Shown here piece after piece: positions 8,327 through 16,259 of a DNA stretch of 43,620 nt (positions are counted from its first letter, which is position 1; each line of letters starts with the position of its first letter). Under the pieces are notes generated by a model. That model was given only the letters and a program-made list of their open reading frames with translations. It was not told the origin of the DNA and made no database searches. Origin of the DNA: Thermoleophilaceae bacterium. Its GTDB lineage: Bacteria; Actinomycetota; Thermoleophilia; Solirubrobacterales; Thermoleophilaceae. The translations under genes were made by a program, and so were the position numbers. The stretch covers positions 1 through 43,620 of the forward strand of contig JAICJR010000005.1 in NCBI GenBank assembly GCA_025928345.1. Reading direction: 5' to 3'.

Positions 8327-10543
8327 ATGCTCAACCGAATCACTTCCCTCGTAAGTCGTCACCCATGGCGGGTGATCCTGATCTGGCTCGTGGTCGGACT
8401 CGCTTCTGCCATGTATGCGCAGTCGAGACAGGCGGATGTGACGACCAACGACACCTCCTCGTTCCTGCCGACGAAGTACGAGTCGGTCAAAGCCACGAAG
8501 GTTGGCGAGCGTGAGTTCGGCGTCGCCAAGGGTGCGACGACGGTCACCGCGCTCGTCAAGCGCCTAGATGGATCGCCGATCACCGCGAATGATCGGCGCC
8601 AGATCGCCGCCCTCACCAGCGCAATGACGAGATGGCGACCGCACTGGTCGGCCGTTCACCCGGGAGGCGCATCGAAGGCGGGGGTTAGTCCGAGTACCGA
8701 GCAGCGCAAGGCTCATGTGGTGTCCGCCGTGGCCTCGCCGGCGCTGGACCGAGGCCGCTTCGAGCTCGTGTCTCTTCAGTTCAAGGGAAACGACGCCGAC
8801 CCAGTCATCCAGGGCGCCTTCTTCCAATTCCGCTCAGCCACGCAGAGCCAGTTCCGCGCACATGGACTGAGCGCAGGATTCACGAGCGGCGTGGCCACCG
8901 CGGCTGACTTCAACAAGGCGAACGCGGCGACCGCGAGCCTCGAGCAGATGCTGCTCTTCGCGGCCATCGTTCTGCTCAACCTGTTGTTCTTCCGCGGCAT
9001 TCTCGCCGCGATCGTCCCGCTACTCGCGGTGGTCCTCGTGGCCGGCGCGGCGAGTGGACTGATCGTTGTCGCAGCGGAGCTGTTCGGGTTCCACTTCGAT
9101 GTCACCACGCCGCAACTGATCACCACGGTGCTGATCGGAATCGGCACCGACTACTACCTGTTCCTCGCCTTCCGCTTCCGCGAGCGGCTGCGGGCGACGG
9201 ACGACCGCAAGCACGCCGCAGCGATCGCGGGTGGCCAAGTGGCTGCAGTAATCGCCTCCGCGGCGCTCGCGGTGGCCGCGGCCTTCGCCACCCTGGGGCT
9301 CGCCCAGTTCGGCCAGTTCCGGACGCTCGGCCCCGCCGTGGCAATCGCGATTCTCGTAATGCTGGCGGCAGGCGTGACGCTCTTCCCCGCCGTGCTCGCA
9401 GCGACCGGCACCAGGTTGTACTGGCCGTCGAAGTCGTGGCAACGGTCGCGGGAGAACGGACCCGCGACCCGAATCGGCCGGCTGGTGGCTCGGCGGCCGG
9501 CGCTGATCGCGACGTCCGCAGTCGCGCTACTGGCGGTTCTCGCGGCTGGAGCGATTGGAACCAAGATGAACTACGACCTCGGCACTGGCGCTCCGCACAC
9601 CGAGTCCACGCGCGTCGCCAACCAGATCGACAGGTCGCTGCCGCGCGGCGTCACCGACCCGCAGCACGTGTACATCACGAGCCGCAGCCGGCTGAACTCA
9701 AAGGAGCTTCAGCCGCTGCGCGCGAGACTCGCGAAGGTCGGGGGCGTCGGCCAGGTCGCCCCGGCCGTCCTCTCTCGCGACGGTCGAGCGGCGGACGTCG
9801 ACGTCTCGCTCAACTACGACTCCACGACCAAGCGCGCGATGGATGTCGCTGGCGGTCCGCTCAGGGAGGCGGCGCGTGCAGGCGCACCCAGGGGCAGCAC
9901 CGCGCTCGTGGGTGGTACCGCCTCGATCTACTCGGACGTCGCGGGCTCGATCAACCACGACCTGAAGCTGATCTTCCCGCTCGCCGCCGCTCTGATCTTG
10001 GTCATCCTCGTCGCGCTGCTCCGAAGCGCAGTGGCACCCTTCTATCTACTCGTCGCGGTCGCGCTCGAGTTCGCCGCGACCTTGGGAGCGGCCACGCTTC
10101 TCTTCCAGCGAGGGCTCGGTCAGCCTGGCGTCGCGTTCACCATGCCGCTCGTGCTGTTCCTGTTCGTGGTCGCGCTGGGCACGGACTACAACATCCTGAT
10201 GTCGTCTCGGCTCCGGGAAGAGGAGCGTCGAGGCGCTCCGATTCGTGAGGCGGTGGCAGCGGCGTTCAGCCACGCGGCCCCTGCGATCGCCGCCGCGGGC
10301 CTGATTCTGGCCTCGTCCTTCGGGACGCTCGCGATCTATCACGACCAGGGCACCAAGCAGATGGGGTTTGCGATGGCCGTTGGAGTCCTGATGGCCTCGT
10401 TCGTCGTCTCGAGCCTGCTGGTGCCGGCGATCGCCACGCTCGTGGGACGCAGGGCTTGGTGGCCCGGACTCCGCGGCAGCATCCAGCGGCTCCCCGTCGC
10501 TCCCCCCGAGACACCCGAACCCGCACCCGTCCCGCACGGCTGA
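8327..10543 (+). CDS. MMPL/RND-family membrane transporter
   Basis: The 738-residue protein begins MLNRITSLVSRHPWRVILIW, an N-terminal transmembrane helix typical of MMPL proteins. Two homologous halves each hold a large extracytoplasmic loop and a helix bundle, with paired motifs GTDYYLFLAFRFRERL and GTDYNILMSSRLREE at matching places, a hallmark of actinobacterial MMPL transporters. Such proteins export lipids, siderophores or drugs using the proton gradient; the substrate here is unknown. ATG 8327 is preceded by GAGAGGGGG at good spacing and is preferred to upstream in-frame starts. It is monocistronic and divergent from a response regulator. Confidence 0.92.
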   Translation: MLNRITSLVSRHPWRVILIWLVVGLASAMYAQSRQADVTTNDTSSFLPTKYESVKATKVGEREFGVAKGATTVTALVKRLDGSPITANDRRQIAALTSAMTRWRPHWSAVHPGGASKAGVSPSTEQRKAHVVSAVASPALDRGRFELVSLQFKGNDADPVIQGAFFQFRSATQSQFRAHGLSAGFTSGVATAADFNKANAATASLEQMLLFAAIVLLNLLFFRGILAAIVPLLAVVLVAGAASGLIVVAAELFGFHFDVTTPQLITTVLIGIGTDYYLFLAFRFRERLRATDDRKHAAAIAGGQVAAVIASAALAVAAAFATLGLAQFGQFRTLGPAVAIAILVMLAAGVTLFPAVLAATGTRLYWPSKSWQRSRENGPATRIGRLVARRPALIATSAVALLAVLAAGAIGTKMNYDLGTGAPHTESTRVANQIDRSLPRGVTDPQHVYITSRSRLNSKELQPLRARLAKVGGVGQVAPAVLSRDGRAADVDVSLNYDSTTKRAMDVAGGPLREAARAGAPRGSTALVGGTASIYSDVAGSINHDLKLIFPLAAALILVILVALLRSAVAPFYLLVAVALEFAATLGAATLLFQRGLGQPGVAFTMPLVLFLFVVALGTDYNILMSSRLREEERRGAPIREAVAAAFSHAAPAIAAAGLILASSFGTLAIYHDQGTKQMGFAMAVGVLMASFVVSSLLVPAIATLVGRRAWWPGLRGSIQRLPVAPPETPEPAPVPHG

Positions 10544-10561
10544 TCCCCTCTCCCCACCGCC

Positions 10562-10612
10562 GTGCGCCTGGGCGCACACGGAGCCCCGTCCGCTTGAGCC
10601 GGGCGGGGCTCC
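10562..10612 (+). terminator. Tandem hairpins after the MMPL transporter
   Basis: A small hairpin GTGCGC-CTGG-GCGCAC (10562-10577) is followed by a larger one with arms GGAGCCCCG (10580-10588) and CGGGGCTCC (10604-10612). They lie between the convergent transporter and Rieske genes, 18 bases after the transporter stop. This is probably a transcription terminator that could work in both directions; there is no U-tract. Confidence 0.6.
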
Positions 10613-10702
10613 GCCGCTCTCAAGATGCACGGCGATCGTCGTCGCCGGCTCTACCTCGCTCCGAGGAGGATCGCCGCGAGGTCACCCGGCGCGCGCGCTC
10701 GG

Positions 10703-11626
10703 TCAGCCGGAGCCATCGGCAGCCTGCGTGAACGTGGTGAGCTCAGGCAGTTCCGTCCCGCCCTCGCCGGGCAGTCCGACCTCGACCTTCCCGTCGCGCA
10801 CGCGCGCCTCGAGACGTGGTTGCGCGAACACGGCTGGCCCCTGCTGGACCGCGCCGCTGCAGAGGTCGAAGCGCGAGCCGTGCCAGGGGCAGGTGACCGT
10901 GTCGCCGTCGCGCGACCCCTCCGCGAGCGGGCCGCCGAGGTGGGTGCAGGTGCCTGCGAGCGCGCACACACGCCCGCTCTGGCTGCGGGCGAGCAGCACC
11001 GACACACCATTGACGTCGACCTGCCGCAGCGCGCCGCCCTCGAGCTCGGACTCGTCGAGCACCGGCACGAACGCGTCCGGCGCGAACTGGCCCATCGTGC
11101 GGTTCACCCGGATACCTAGTCCGAAGCTGAGCTTTCCGCCGAGGTGCGCCGCGCTGGAGCTGATCAAGAAGCCCGTGGCGCTGAGCCCGCGCCCCAGCCT
11201 GCGCCTGCCGGCGCGCCGGTAGGCCAGGCTCGCCGTGGTGAACGAGAGCCCGAGCACGTTGAGCAGCGCATGCACCATCGCCACCTGCCGGCTCTCGCCG
11301 ATCAGGTCGCGCAGGTCGTTGAGGCCGCTCACGGCCGCCGGCAGGGCGGCGAGCGTGCCCACCGCCAGCACACGGTCGGCGGCGCCGGCGAGATCCTCGT
11401 CCCGGCTCACCGCGGCCGCCCCGTCCAGCATCAGCGCCGCCGTCCATGAGCCCACTGGCACGTCGGTGAGCGCCGGGTGGAGCGGCGCGCCGAGCCATAC
11501 GCCGTCGAGCGCGTTGCGCACCGCCGGCGGGGCGACGGCCCGACCGATCAGCGGCTGCAGCTTGGCGGCGAGCGGACCCGCCCAGCGCTGCGCGTGAGCG
11601 AAGCGGCCCGCGAACGTGATTGGCAT
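10703..11626 (-). CDS. DUF2231 membrane domain fused to a Rieske 2Fe-2S domain
   Basis: The 307-residue protein joins an N-terminal DUF2231-type membrane region (about 35-175, with GAPLHPALTDVPVGSW and several hydrophobic helices) to a C-terminal Rieske domain (about 190-290). The cluster ligands are Cys227 and His229 (CTHLGG) and Cys246 and His249 (CPWHGSRFD). It is presumably a membrane-bound electron-transfer protein; its partner is unknown. It starts 3 bases after the histidine kinase stop, so it is the last gene of the regulator-kinase-Rieske operon, which lies directly downstream of the formate dehydrogenase operon. Confidence 0.88.
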   Translation of the reverse strand: MPITFAGRFAHAQRWAGPLAAKLQPLIGRAVAPPAVRNALDGVWLGAPLHPALTDVPVGSWTAALMLDGAAAVSRDEDLAGAADRVLAVGTLAALPAAVSGLNDLRDLIGESRQVAMVHALLNVLGLSFTTASLAYRRAGRRRLGRGLSATGFLISSSAAHLGGKLSFGLGIRVNRTMGQFAPDAFVPVLDESELEGGALRQVDVNGVSVLLARSQSGRVCALAGTCTHLGGPLAEGSRDGDTVTCPWHGSRFDLCSGAVQQGPAVFAQPRLEARVRDGKVEVGLPGEGGTELPELTTFTQAADGSG

Positions 11627-11629
11627 CTG

Positions 11630-12940
11630 TCAGCCCTCCTGTCGATCGTGTCCCGTGTGCTGCCCGTTGCTTCCGCACTCCGACTCGACCGGCAGGCTGA
11701 TCCGCACCCGCGTGCCGCTGCCGGGCGTGCTCGCGAGCTGGAAACGCCCGCCGATCGCCTCCGCGCGCAGTGCCGTGGACGCCAGTCCGACGTGTCCCTG
11801 CTCGACCGCCTGCTTCTGGCGCTGAGGCGTCATCCCGATGCCGTCGTCCGCCAGCTCGATCACCAGCCCGCCGGACGTGCGGCGCACGGTGACGGTCACC
11901 CGTCGGGCGTGTGCGTGCTGGGCGGCGTTGCTGAGCAATTCGCGCACAAGCGAGAGGACCAGCTGATCGTGCAAGCCGAGCGCCCGCGGCGAGACCTCCA
12001 AGGTCGTGCGGAAGCCGCCGCGCAACGAGTGGTACGCCGCTACGGCGTCGAGCGCCGAGCGCAGGCCGCCGCGCTCGAGCCGCACCGGGTGCAGTCCGGT
12101 CACCGAGCTACGCAGCTCGCCGATCGCAGCCGTCAGCGCCTGCTCTGCCTCGAGCACCAGCTCCGGCCGCCCGGCCCGGATCCCCTTCGCGAGGTCTTGG
12201 CGGGCGGTGAGCAGGCTCTGCAGCACCCGGTCGTGCAGGATCTGTGCGATGTGCTCGCGTGTGCGGTCCTCCGCCGCGAGCGACTCGGCGAGCAGCCGCG
12301 CGCGCTCGTCCGCGAGCTTGGTGACCTCTCCGGCGAGCAGAGCGGCCTCGCGTTCACGGCGCCTGAGGTCGCGTTCCGCGTCATCGCGGTCGATTGCGAG
12401 CGCGAGTGTGTTCGCGATCGTCTCGAGGAAGACGAGCTCGGCTGCGCTGAACGAGCGCGGCTCCCGTCTGTATGCGCCGACCGTTCCCCAGGATGGGGTT
12501 CCCCACGGGTGGTCGCGGCCTCTGATGACCGCCGTCGCCACACTGCGGATGCCGTGCTGGAGGAGCAGGCTGGGGATCCGGAAGCGGGTCTCCGCGCGCA
12601 GATCCGCGGCGACGATCGTTTCGTCGCGGGCGAGCGCGAGGCCGGAGGCCGATTCACGATCGACCCCGATGACCGCGCACGCCGCTGCCCCGGGCCGCCA
12701 GCCGGCGCCGGAGCACATGCGGAGGCGGGTGCCCCCGGGGGCGAGCTCCCACACGGCGCCGAGGTCAGCGTCCACCGCCTGCGTCACCACCCGCGACGCC
12801 AGCTCGAACAGGGTCGCGCGGGAGGTGATTCCGAGCGCAGCAAGCCCGAGGTTCGTGAGCGCCCGCTGGCGGTTGGCCGGGACCCCGCCGGGACGCGCTT
12901 CGGCGGACTGCATGCCGGGCGGGCGAACCGTCGCGGTCAT
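11630..12940 (-). CDS. GAF-domain sensor histidine kinase (HisKA_3)
   Basis: The 436-residue soluble protein has a GAF domain (about 35-190, LFELASRVVTQAVDADLGAVW), a coiled linker (about 190-225), a HisKA_3 domain with the phosphorylated His in HIAQILHDRVLQSLL, and a HATPase with N-box ELLSNAAQHAHA and G-box GHVGLAST. Its first codon overlaps the response regulator stop by 4 bases (ATGA), so the two are translated together and are very likely a cognate pair. The GAF domain has no obvious heme or Fe-S Cys/His signature, so the signal is unknown; the Rieske partner downstream suggests a redox link. Confidence 0.92.
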   Translation of the reverse strand: MTATVRPPGMQSAEARPGGVPANRQRALTNLGLAALGITSRATLFELASRVVTQAVDADLGAVWELAPGGTRLRMCSGAGWRPGAAACAVIGVDRESASGLALARDETIVAADLRAETRFRIPSLLLQHGIRSVATAVIRGRDHPWGTPSWGTVGAYRREPRSFSAAELVFLETIANTLALAIDRDDAERDLRRREREAALLAGEVTKLADERARLLAESLAAEDRTREHIAQILHDRVLQSLLTARQDLAKGIRAGRPELVLEAEQALTAAIGELRSSVTGLHPVRLERGGLRSALDAVAAYHSLRGGFRTTLEVSPRALGLHDQLVLSLVRELLSNAAQHAHARRVTVTVRRTSGGLVIELADDGIGMTPQRQKQAVEQGHVGLASTALRAEAIGGRFQLASTPGSGTRVRISLPVESECGSNGQHTGHDRQEG

Positions 12941-13614
12941 TCCAGGAGCCCGCCCCGCATCGCCGCCGCAACTGCCGCCGCGCGGTCCGACACGCCGAGC
13001 TTCTCGTACAGGTTCTGGAGGTGACTCCTGACCGTGGCCACCCCGAGCTGCAGCCGTGCCGCGATCTCGGGCGCAGTGAGCCCGTCGGCGGTGAGCGCGA
13101 GTACCTGGCGCTCGCGGACCGTCAGTGAGGGCCGCTCGACCACCTCGCGCCGCCGGATTTCGTCGGCCAGCCCCGCCTGCACCCCGGGGTCGAGCACCAC
13201 CTCGCCGCGCGCCACCGCCGCGACCGCATCCAGGATCGTGTCGCGATCGGCTTCCTTAGAGACGTATCCCGCGGCGCCGGCCGCGACCGCCCCGTACACC
13301 AGCTTGCTCTCAAGATGTGCGGACAGGACCAGAATCCGCGTCCGCAGGCCGTCGCGCTGGGCGGCGGCGAGTATGTCGAGCCCTGAGACGCCGGGTATGC
13401 GCATGTCGATCACCGCCACGTCCGGCTCGAGTGCCTTCAGGTCCGCAAGCGCCTGCGGCCCATCCACCGCTTGGCCCACCAGCTCGAGCTCGGGGCGCTC
13501 CTTGACCTCCTGGACGATGCCTCGCAGGAACAGCGGGTGGTCGTCGGCGAGGTAGACACGAATCCGCCGCGCGCGTTGTCCACCGCCCGCCGGAGCGTCC
13601 GGCCGGCTCTGCAT
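12937..13614 (-). CDS. NarL-family response regulator
   Basis: The 225-residue protein has a REC domain (YLADDHPLFLRG, phosphoacceptor in DVAVIDMRIPGVSG, Lys in GYVSKEAD) and a LuxR helix-turn-helix (LTVRERQVLALTADGLTAPE). It is the first gene of a three-gene unit with a GAF kinase and a DUF2231-Rieske protein. A GAGGAGGTGAG sequence lies about 27 bases upstream of ATG 13614 but leads into another frame, so the exact start is uncertain. Given its position 112 bases behind the formate dehydrogenase operon, it may respond to redox state or regulate that operon; this is inference. Confidence 0.92.
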   Translation of the reverse strand: MQSRPDAPAGGGQRARRIRVYLADDHPLFLRGIVQEVKERPELELVGQAVDGPQALADLKALEPDVAVIDMRIPGVSGLDILAAAQRDGLRTRILVLSAHLESKLVYGAVAAGAAGYVSKEADRDTILDAVAAVARGEVVLDPGVQAGLADEIRRREVVERPSLTVRERQVLALTADGLTAPEIAARLQLGVATVRSHLQNLYEKLGVSDRAAAVAAAMRGGLLE

Positions 13615-13648
13615 CCGGGTAGACGGCTGGTGCGCGACTCACCTCCTC

Positions 13649-13667
13649 GTGCCGTGGGCAACGGCAC
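13649..13667 (-). terminator. Hairpin between the formate dehydrogenase operon and the next two-component unit
   Basis: GTGCCGT (13649-13655) and ACGGCAC (13661-13667) form a perfect 7-bp stem with a GGGCA loop. It is 60 bases downstream of the last gene of the formate dehydrogenase operon and 35 bases upstream of the response regulator start. It is either a terminator or attenuator of the upstream operon or part of the regulator leader. Confidence 0.4.
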
Positions 13668-13726
13668 CCCTCGGCCTTCCAGGATACCGAGCAGAGGCAG
13701 ATCTCAAAAGGTTGCGCCCCACCTTT

Positions 13727-14422
13727 CTAGAGCGTCAGGTGGAACCCCGAGCTGAAGTTGAGCGCGGTGGCCCAGGTCAGGTACATCAGCCACAAGCCGG
13801 TGCCCAGGTGGAAGAACCCGAGCACGCGCTCGCCGAGCACCCCGAGCGCCGGGCGCTCGTGAGCAGGCGGCTCTGCTGCGGCCGCAGTGCCCGGCTCCGC
13901 CGGCGTGGGCGCGAAGAAACTCGCGACGAAGTCGGCGATGTAGATGCAGGTCAGGCCGATGAACAGCCCGCCCACGGGCGGGTCGGAACTTGCGCTGTTG
14001 AAAAACACGGCGATGCCGAGCGCGGAGATGATGGTGAACGGGATGCACATGTAGGCGTTCGGCCGCGGATGCCCGCCGAAGGCGCGCCCCATGCCGATCG
14101 CGAACCAGTGCACGCCGTAGGCCGTGAACGCCAGCGCGGCCATGTAGAGCGGCGCATCCGACGCGGGGAGGCTGCCGAACCAGGCGAGTGCGACGAACAG
14201 GTAGACGCCGGTCAAAAACTGCATGAAGCCCGGCATCCAGATGCCCCAGATACCGGCGGACATGTCGACCCGCTTGCTGCGATGCGGGTTCCCGAACAGC
14301 TCCATTGGGCCATAGATCAGATAGCCCGTGCCGAGTCCGAAGAAACCGACCGCGATTGGCGCGAACTTTGCCGTCGACGCCGGGAAGCTGAAGACCGTCG
14401 CGGCCAGGTGGAGTACCAGCAT
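13727..14422 (-). CDS. Polytopic membrane protein, GPR1/FUN34/YaaH-like (putative small-acid transporter)
   Basis: This 231-residue protein has about six hydrophobic segments between residues 15 and 215. Motifs such as KFAPIAVGFFGLGTGYLIYG near the N-terminus and ALAFTAYGVHWFAIGMGRA in the middle resemble the acetate/succinate transporter family GPR1/FUN34/YaaH, but the match is judged by eye and is moderate. ATG 14422 has a strong AGGAGGTAGCG site just upstream; longer in-frame extensions overlap the NrfD gene and are not real. It is the last gene of the formate dehydrogenase operon, 2 bases after nrfD, so a role in moving formate or another small acid is plausible. Confidence 0.65.
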   Translation of the reverse strand: MLVLHLAATVFSFPASTAKFAPIAVGFFGLGTGYLIYGPMELFGNPHRSKRVDMSAGIWGIWMPGFMQFLTGVYLFVALAWFGSLPASDAPLYMAALAFTAYGVHWFAIGMGRAFGGHPRPNAYMCIPFTIISALGIAVFFNSASSDPPVGGLFIGLTCIYIADFVASFFAPTPAEPGTAAAAEPPAHERPALGVLGERVLGFFHLGTGLWLMYLTWATALNFSSGFHLTL

Positions 14423-14424
14423 CG

Positions 14425-15366
14425 CTACCTCCTGCTCGAGGGTTGGCTGCGCGCCGCGCGCCGCTCGACGCGCCGGCGTTGCGAGACGATCGTGTAACGC
14501 GGGTCGCGGGCCGACTCGAACCCGGCGCGGAAGACCGCGAGGCGCTTGGCCAGCGAGCCCGCGAGGAGCAGTGTCCCGGCCGCGAGCGTGCCGGCGCGGG
14601 AGCGGCCTGCCACCAGCATGCCCGCCGTCCCGGCGGCGGTTAGCGCGCCGGACGAGGCGGTGAGCTTCGCGGCCGACCCGCGCCTGTACGGGTCGGCGAG
14701 GAACCCGAGCCGGCGCTGCATGAGCGCCGTGGCAACCAGCTCGAGCGCGGCGCCCGCCACTGCAAGGCGGCGCGCTGCGGCCGCCTGGGGCGGTGCGGCA
14801 AGCAGCGCGCTGGCCGCGCCCGCGCTGGCTGCGGAGCTGCCGGCGAACACGAACGGCAGCTCGCGGCGCGCCTCGTGCCACACCGGAATCGAGGTGTCGG
14901 CCAGAAGCGCGGCGGTGTAGGTGGCGAGGAACGGCCCGAGCGCGCCGGCGGCCGCCTCGGCTGCCAGCTTCGCCCGCGGCATGCGCCCCAGCAGCTCGAG
15001 CGCCGTGGCGGCGCCGCTCGCCAGCCCGCTCGCGCTGACGATCCAGGTGCCCACGCTCATCGGCGAGGTCAGCTTGAACATCCGCAGCATGTTCAGGAAG
15101 CGCTCCGGCCGACCGAGATCGGCGATCAAGAGCGGCGGGCTCGCCGTGATCGCCAGCGCGTTCACGTAGGTCGCGGCGCGAGCCAGCGGGGCGTTGCCCG
15201 TGATGCGTGCGGCGAGCCCCAGGCTCGCGGCGGCACCCGCCGTCCCGCCGAGGAAGAAGTAGGCCGGCACGATCGGCTCCCACACCGGCTCCTTGAGAAC
15301 GGGCTTGCCGTAGTAGGAGCGGTAGCCGTCAGCGGCGGGCGCACCGCCGTTCTGCGCGGCGCTCAC
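14425..15366 (-). CDS. nrfD: NrfD/PsrC-family membrane subunit of formate dehydrogenase
   Basis: The 313-residue protein has about eight to nine hydrophobic segments and the NrfD/PsrC start (WEPIVPAYFFLGGTAGAAAS, then LLIADLGRPERFLNMLRMFK and TSPMSVGTWI). NrfD proteins anchor molybdenum oxidoreductase complexes in the membrane and pass electrons to quinone without heme. GTG 15366 overlaps the Fe-S subunit stop (GTGA) and is preceded by GGAGGCAGGAA. The position after the catalytic and Fe-S subunits shows that this NrfD replaces the cytochrome b subunit of FdnI-type enzymes. The C-terminal tail is Arg-rich and presumably cytoplasmic. Confidence 0.88.
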   Translation of the reverse strand: MSAAQNGGAPAADGYRSYYGKPVLKEPVWEPIVPAYFFLGGTAGAAASLGLAARITGNAPLARAATYVNALAITASPPLLIADLGRPERFLNMLRMFKLTSPMSVGTWIVSASGLASGAATALELLGRMPRAKLAAEAAAGALGPFLATYTAALLADTSIPVWHEARRELPFVFAGSSAASAGAASALLAAPPQAAAARRLAVAGAALELVATALMQRRLGFLADPYRRGSAAKLTASSGALTAAGTAGMLVAGRSRAGTLAAGTLLLAGSLAKRLAVFRAGFESARDPRYTIVSQRRRVERRAARSQPSSRR

Positions 15367-16259
15367 TTCCTGCCTCCGGCGACCGCCGCGACCACCGCCC
15401 CGGCGAGCGCGGCGCCCGCGAGCACCGCCGCGCCCCAGATCTCGGGCAGGTGCCGCGTGGGAACGACCGGGTCCGGCGGCAGCCCGTACACCTCGGGGTC
15501 GTCGAGCAGCAGGAAGAAGGCGCCGAGGCCACCGACCCCATCGTGGGGATCCTCGCCGTAGAGGCGGGCCTCGCCGGCGCCTTGGAGCTGCAACTCCTGC
15601 ACCCGCTGGCCGGCCCGCTCGCGCAGCTCGTCGAGCTCCCCGAACTGGATCGAGTTCGTCGGGCACGCCTTCGCGCAGGCGGGCTCCATGCCGTCCTTGA
15701 GGCGGTCGTAGCAGAGCGTGCACTTGTGGGTGGTGCCGAGACCCGCGACCTCGGCGCCGGCCGCGGCCGGGAGCTGGTCGCGCTCGCGGCGGCTGATCAC
15801 TCCGAACGGGCAGGCGGGGATGCAGTAGCCGCAGCCGTTGCAGACGTCGTCCTGGATCACCACGGTGCCGAACTCGGTGCGGAAGATCGCCCCGGTGGGA
15901 CAGACGTCGAGGCAGGCGGCGTGCGTGCAGTGCTTGCACACGTCCGAGCTCATCAGCCAGCGCAGCTCCTCGGGCAGCTCGGCCTCCGCGGTGGGCGTCG
16001 CGGCGGGGACGTTCTGCTCGATGAAGGCCACGTGCCGCCAGCTGTTCGCGCTGAGCGCACCCGTGTTGTCGAATGACTGACCGGAGAAGACGAGGTTGTC
16101 CTCGGGCACCTCGTTCCACTCCTTGCAGGCGATCTCGCAGGCCTTGCAGCCGATGCAGATGCTCGTATCGGTGAAGAAGCCCATGCGCGGCGCCGCTTCC
16201 TCGCCGTAGCTCTGGGGCCAGCCGAGCGGCTTCGTACCGAGGTTCAGGGCGGGGCTCAC
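15363..16259 (-). CDS. fdhB: Formate dehydrogenase Fe-S (beta) subunit, four 4Fe-4S clusters
   Basis: The 298-residue protein carries four ferredoxin-type cysteine groups: CIGCKACEIAC (Cys35, 38, 41, 45), CKHCTHAACLDVCP, CNGCGYCIPACP and the split group CTLCYDR...CAKACP. This is the pattern of FdnH/HybA-type electron-transfer subunits. A C-terminal hydrophobic stretch (LPEIWGAAVLAGAALAGAVV) probably contacts the membrane, as in FdnH. GTG 16259 overlaps the catalytic subunit stop by 4 bases. It moves electrons from the molybdopterin subunit to NrfD. Confidence 0.92.
   Translation of the reverse strand: MSPALNLGTKPLGWPQSYGEEAAPRMGFFTDTSICIGCKACEIACKEWNEVPEDNLVFSGQSFDNTGALSANSWRHVAFIEQNVPAATPTAEAELPEELRWLMSSDVCKHCTHAACLDVCPTGAIFRTEFGTVVIQDDVCNGCGYCIPACPFGVISRRERDQLPAAAGAEVAGLGTTHKCTLCYDRLKDGMEPACAKACPTNSIQFGELDELRERAGQRVQELQLQGAGEARLYGEDPHDGVGGLGAFFLLLDDPEVYGLPPDPVVPTRHLPEIWGAAVLAGAALAGAVVAAVAGGRK

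Noticed and set aside
11477-13024. Long plus-strand open frame opposite the histidine kinase
   Set aside because: Antisense frames stay open in high-GC coding DNA; composition is Arg/Pro/Ala-rich and the minus strand encodes a clear kinase.
13727-15283. A 518-residue open frame covering the YaaH-like gene
   Set aside because: The upstream half is Arg/Gly-rich overlap of the nrfD gene in another frame; the real start with a ribosome site is at 14422.
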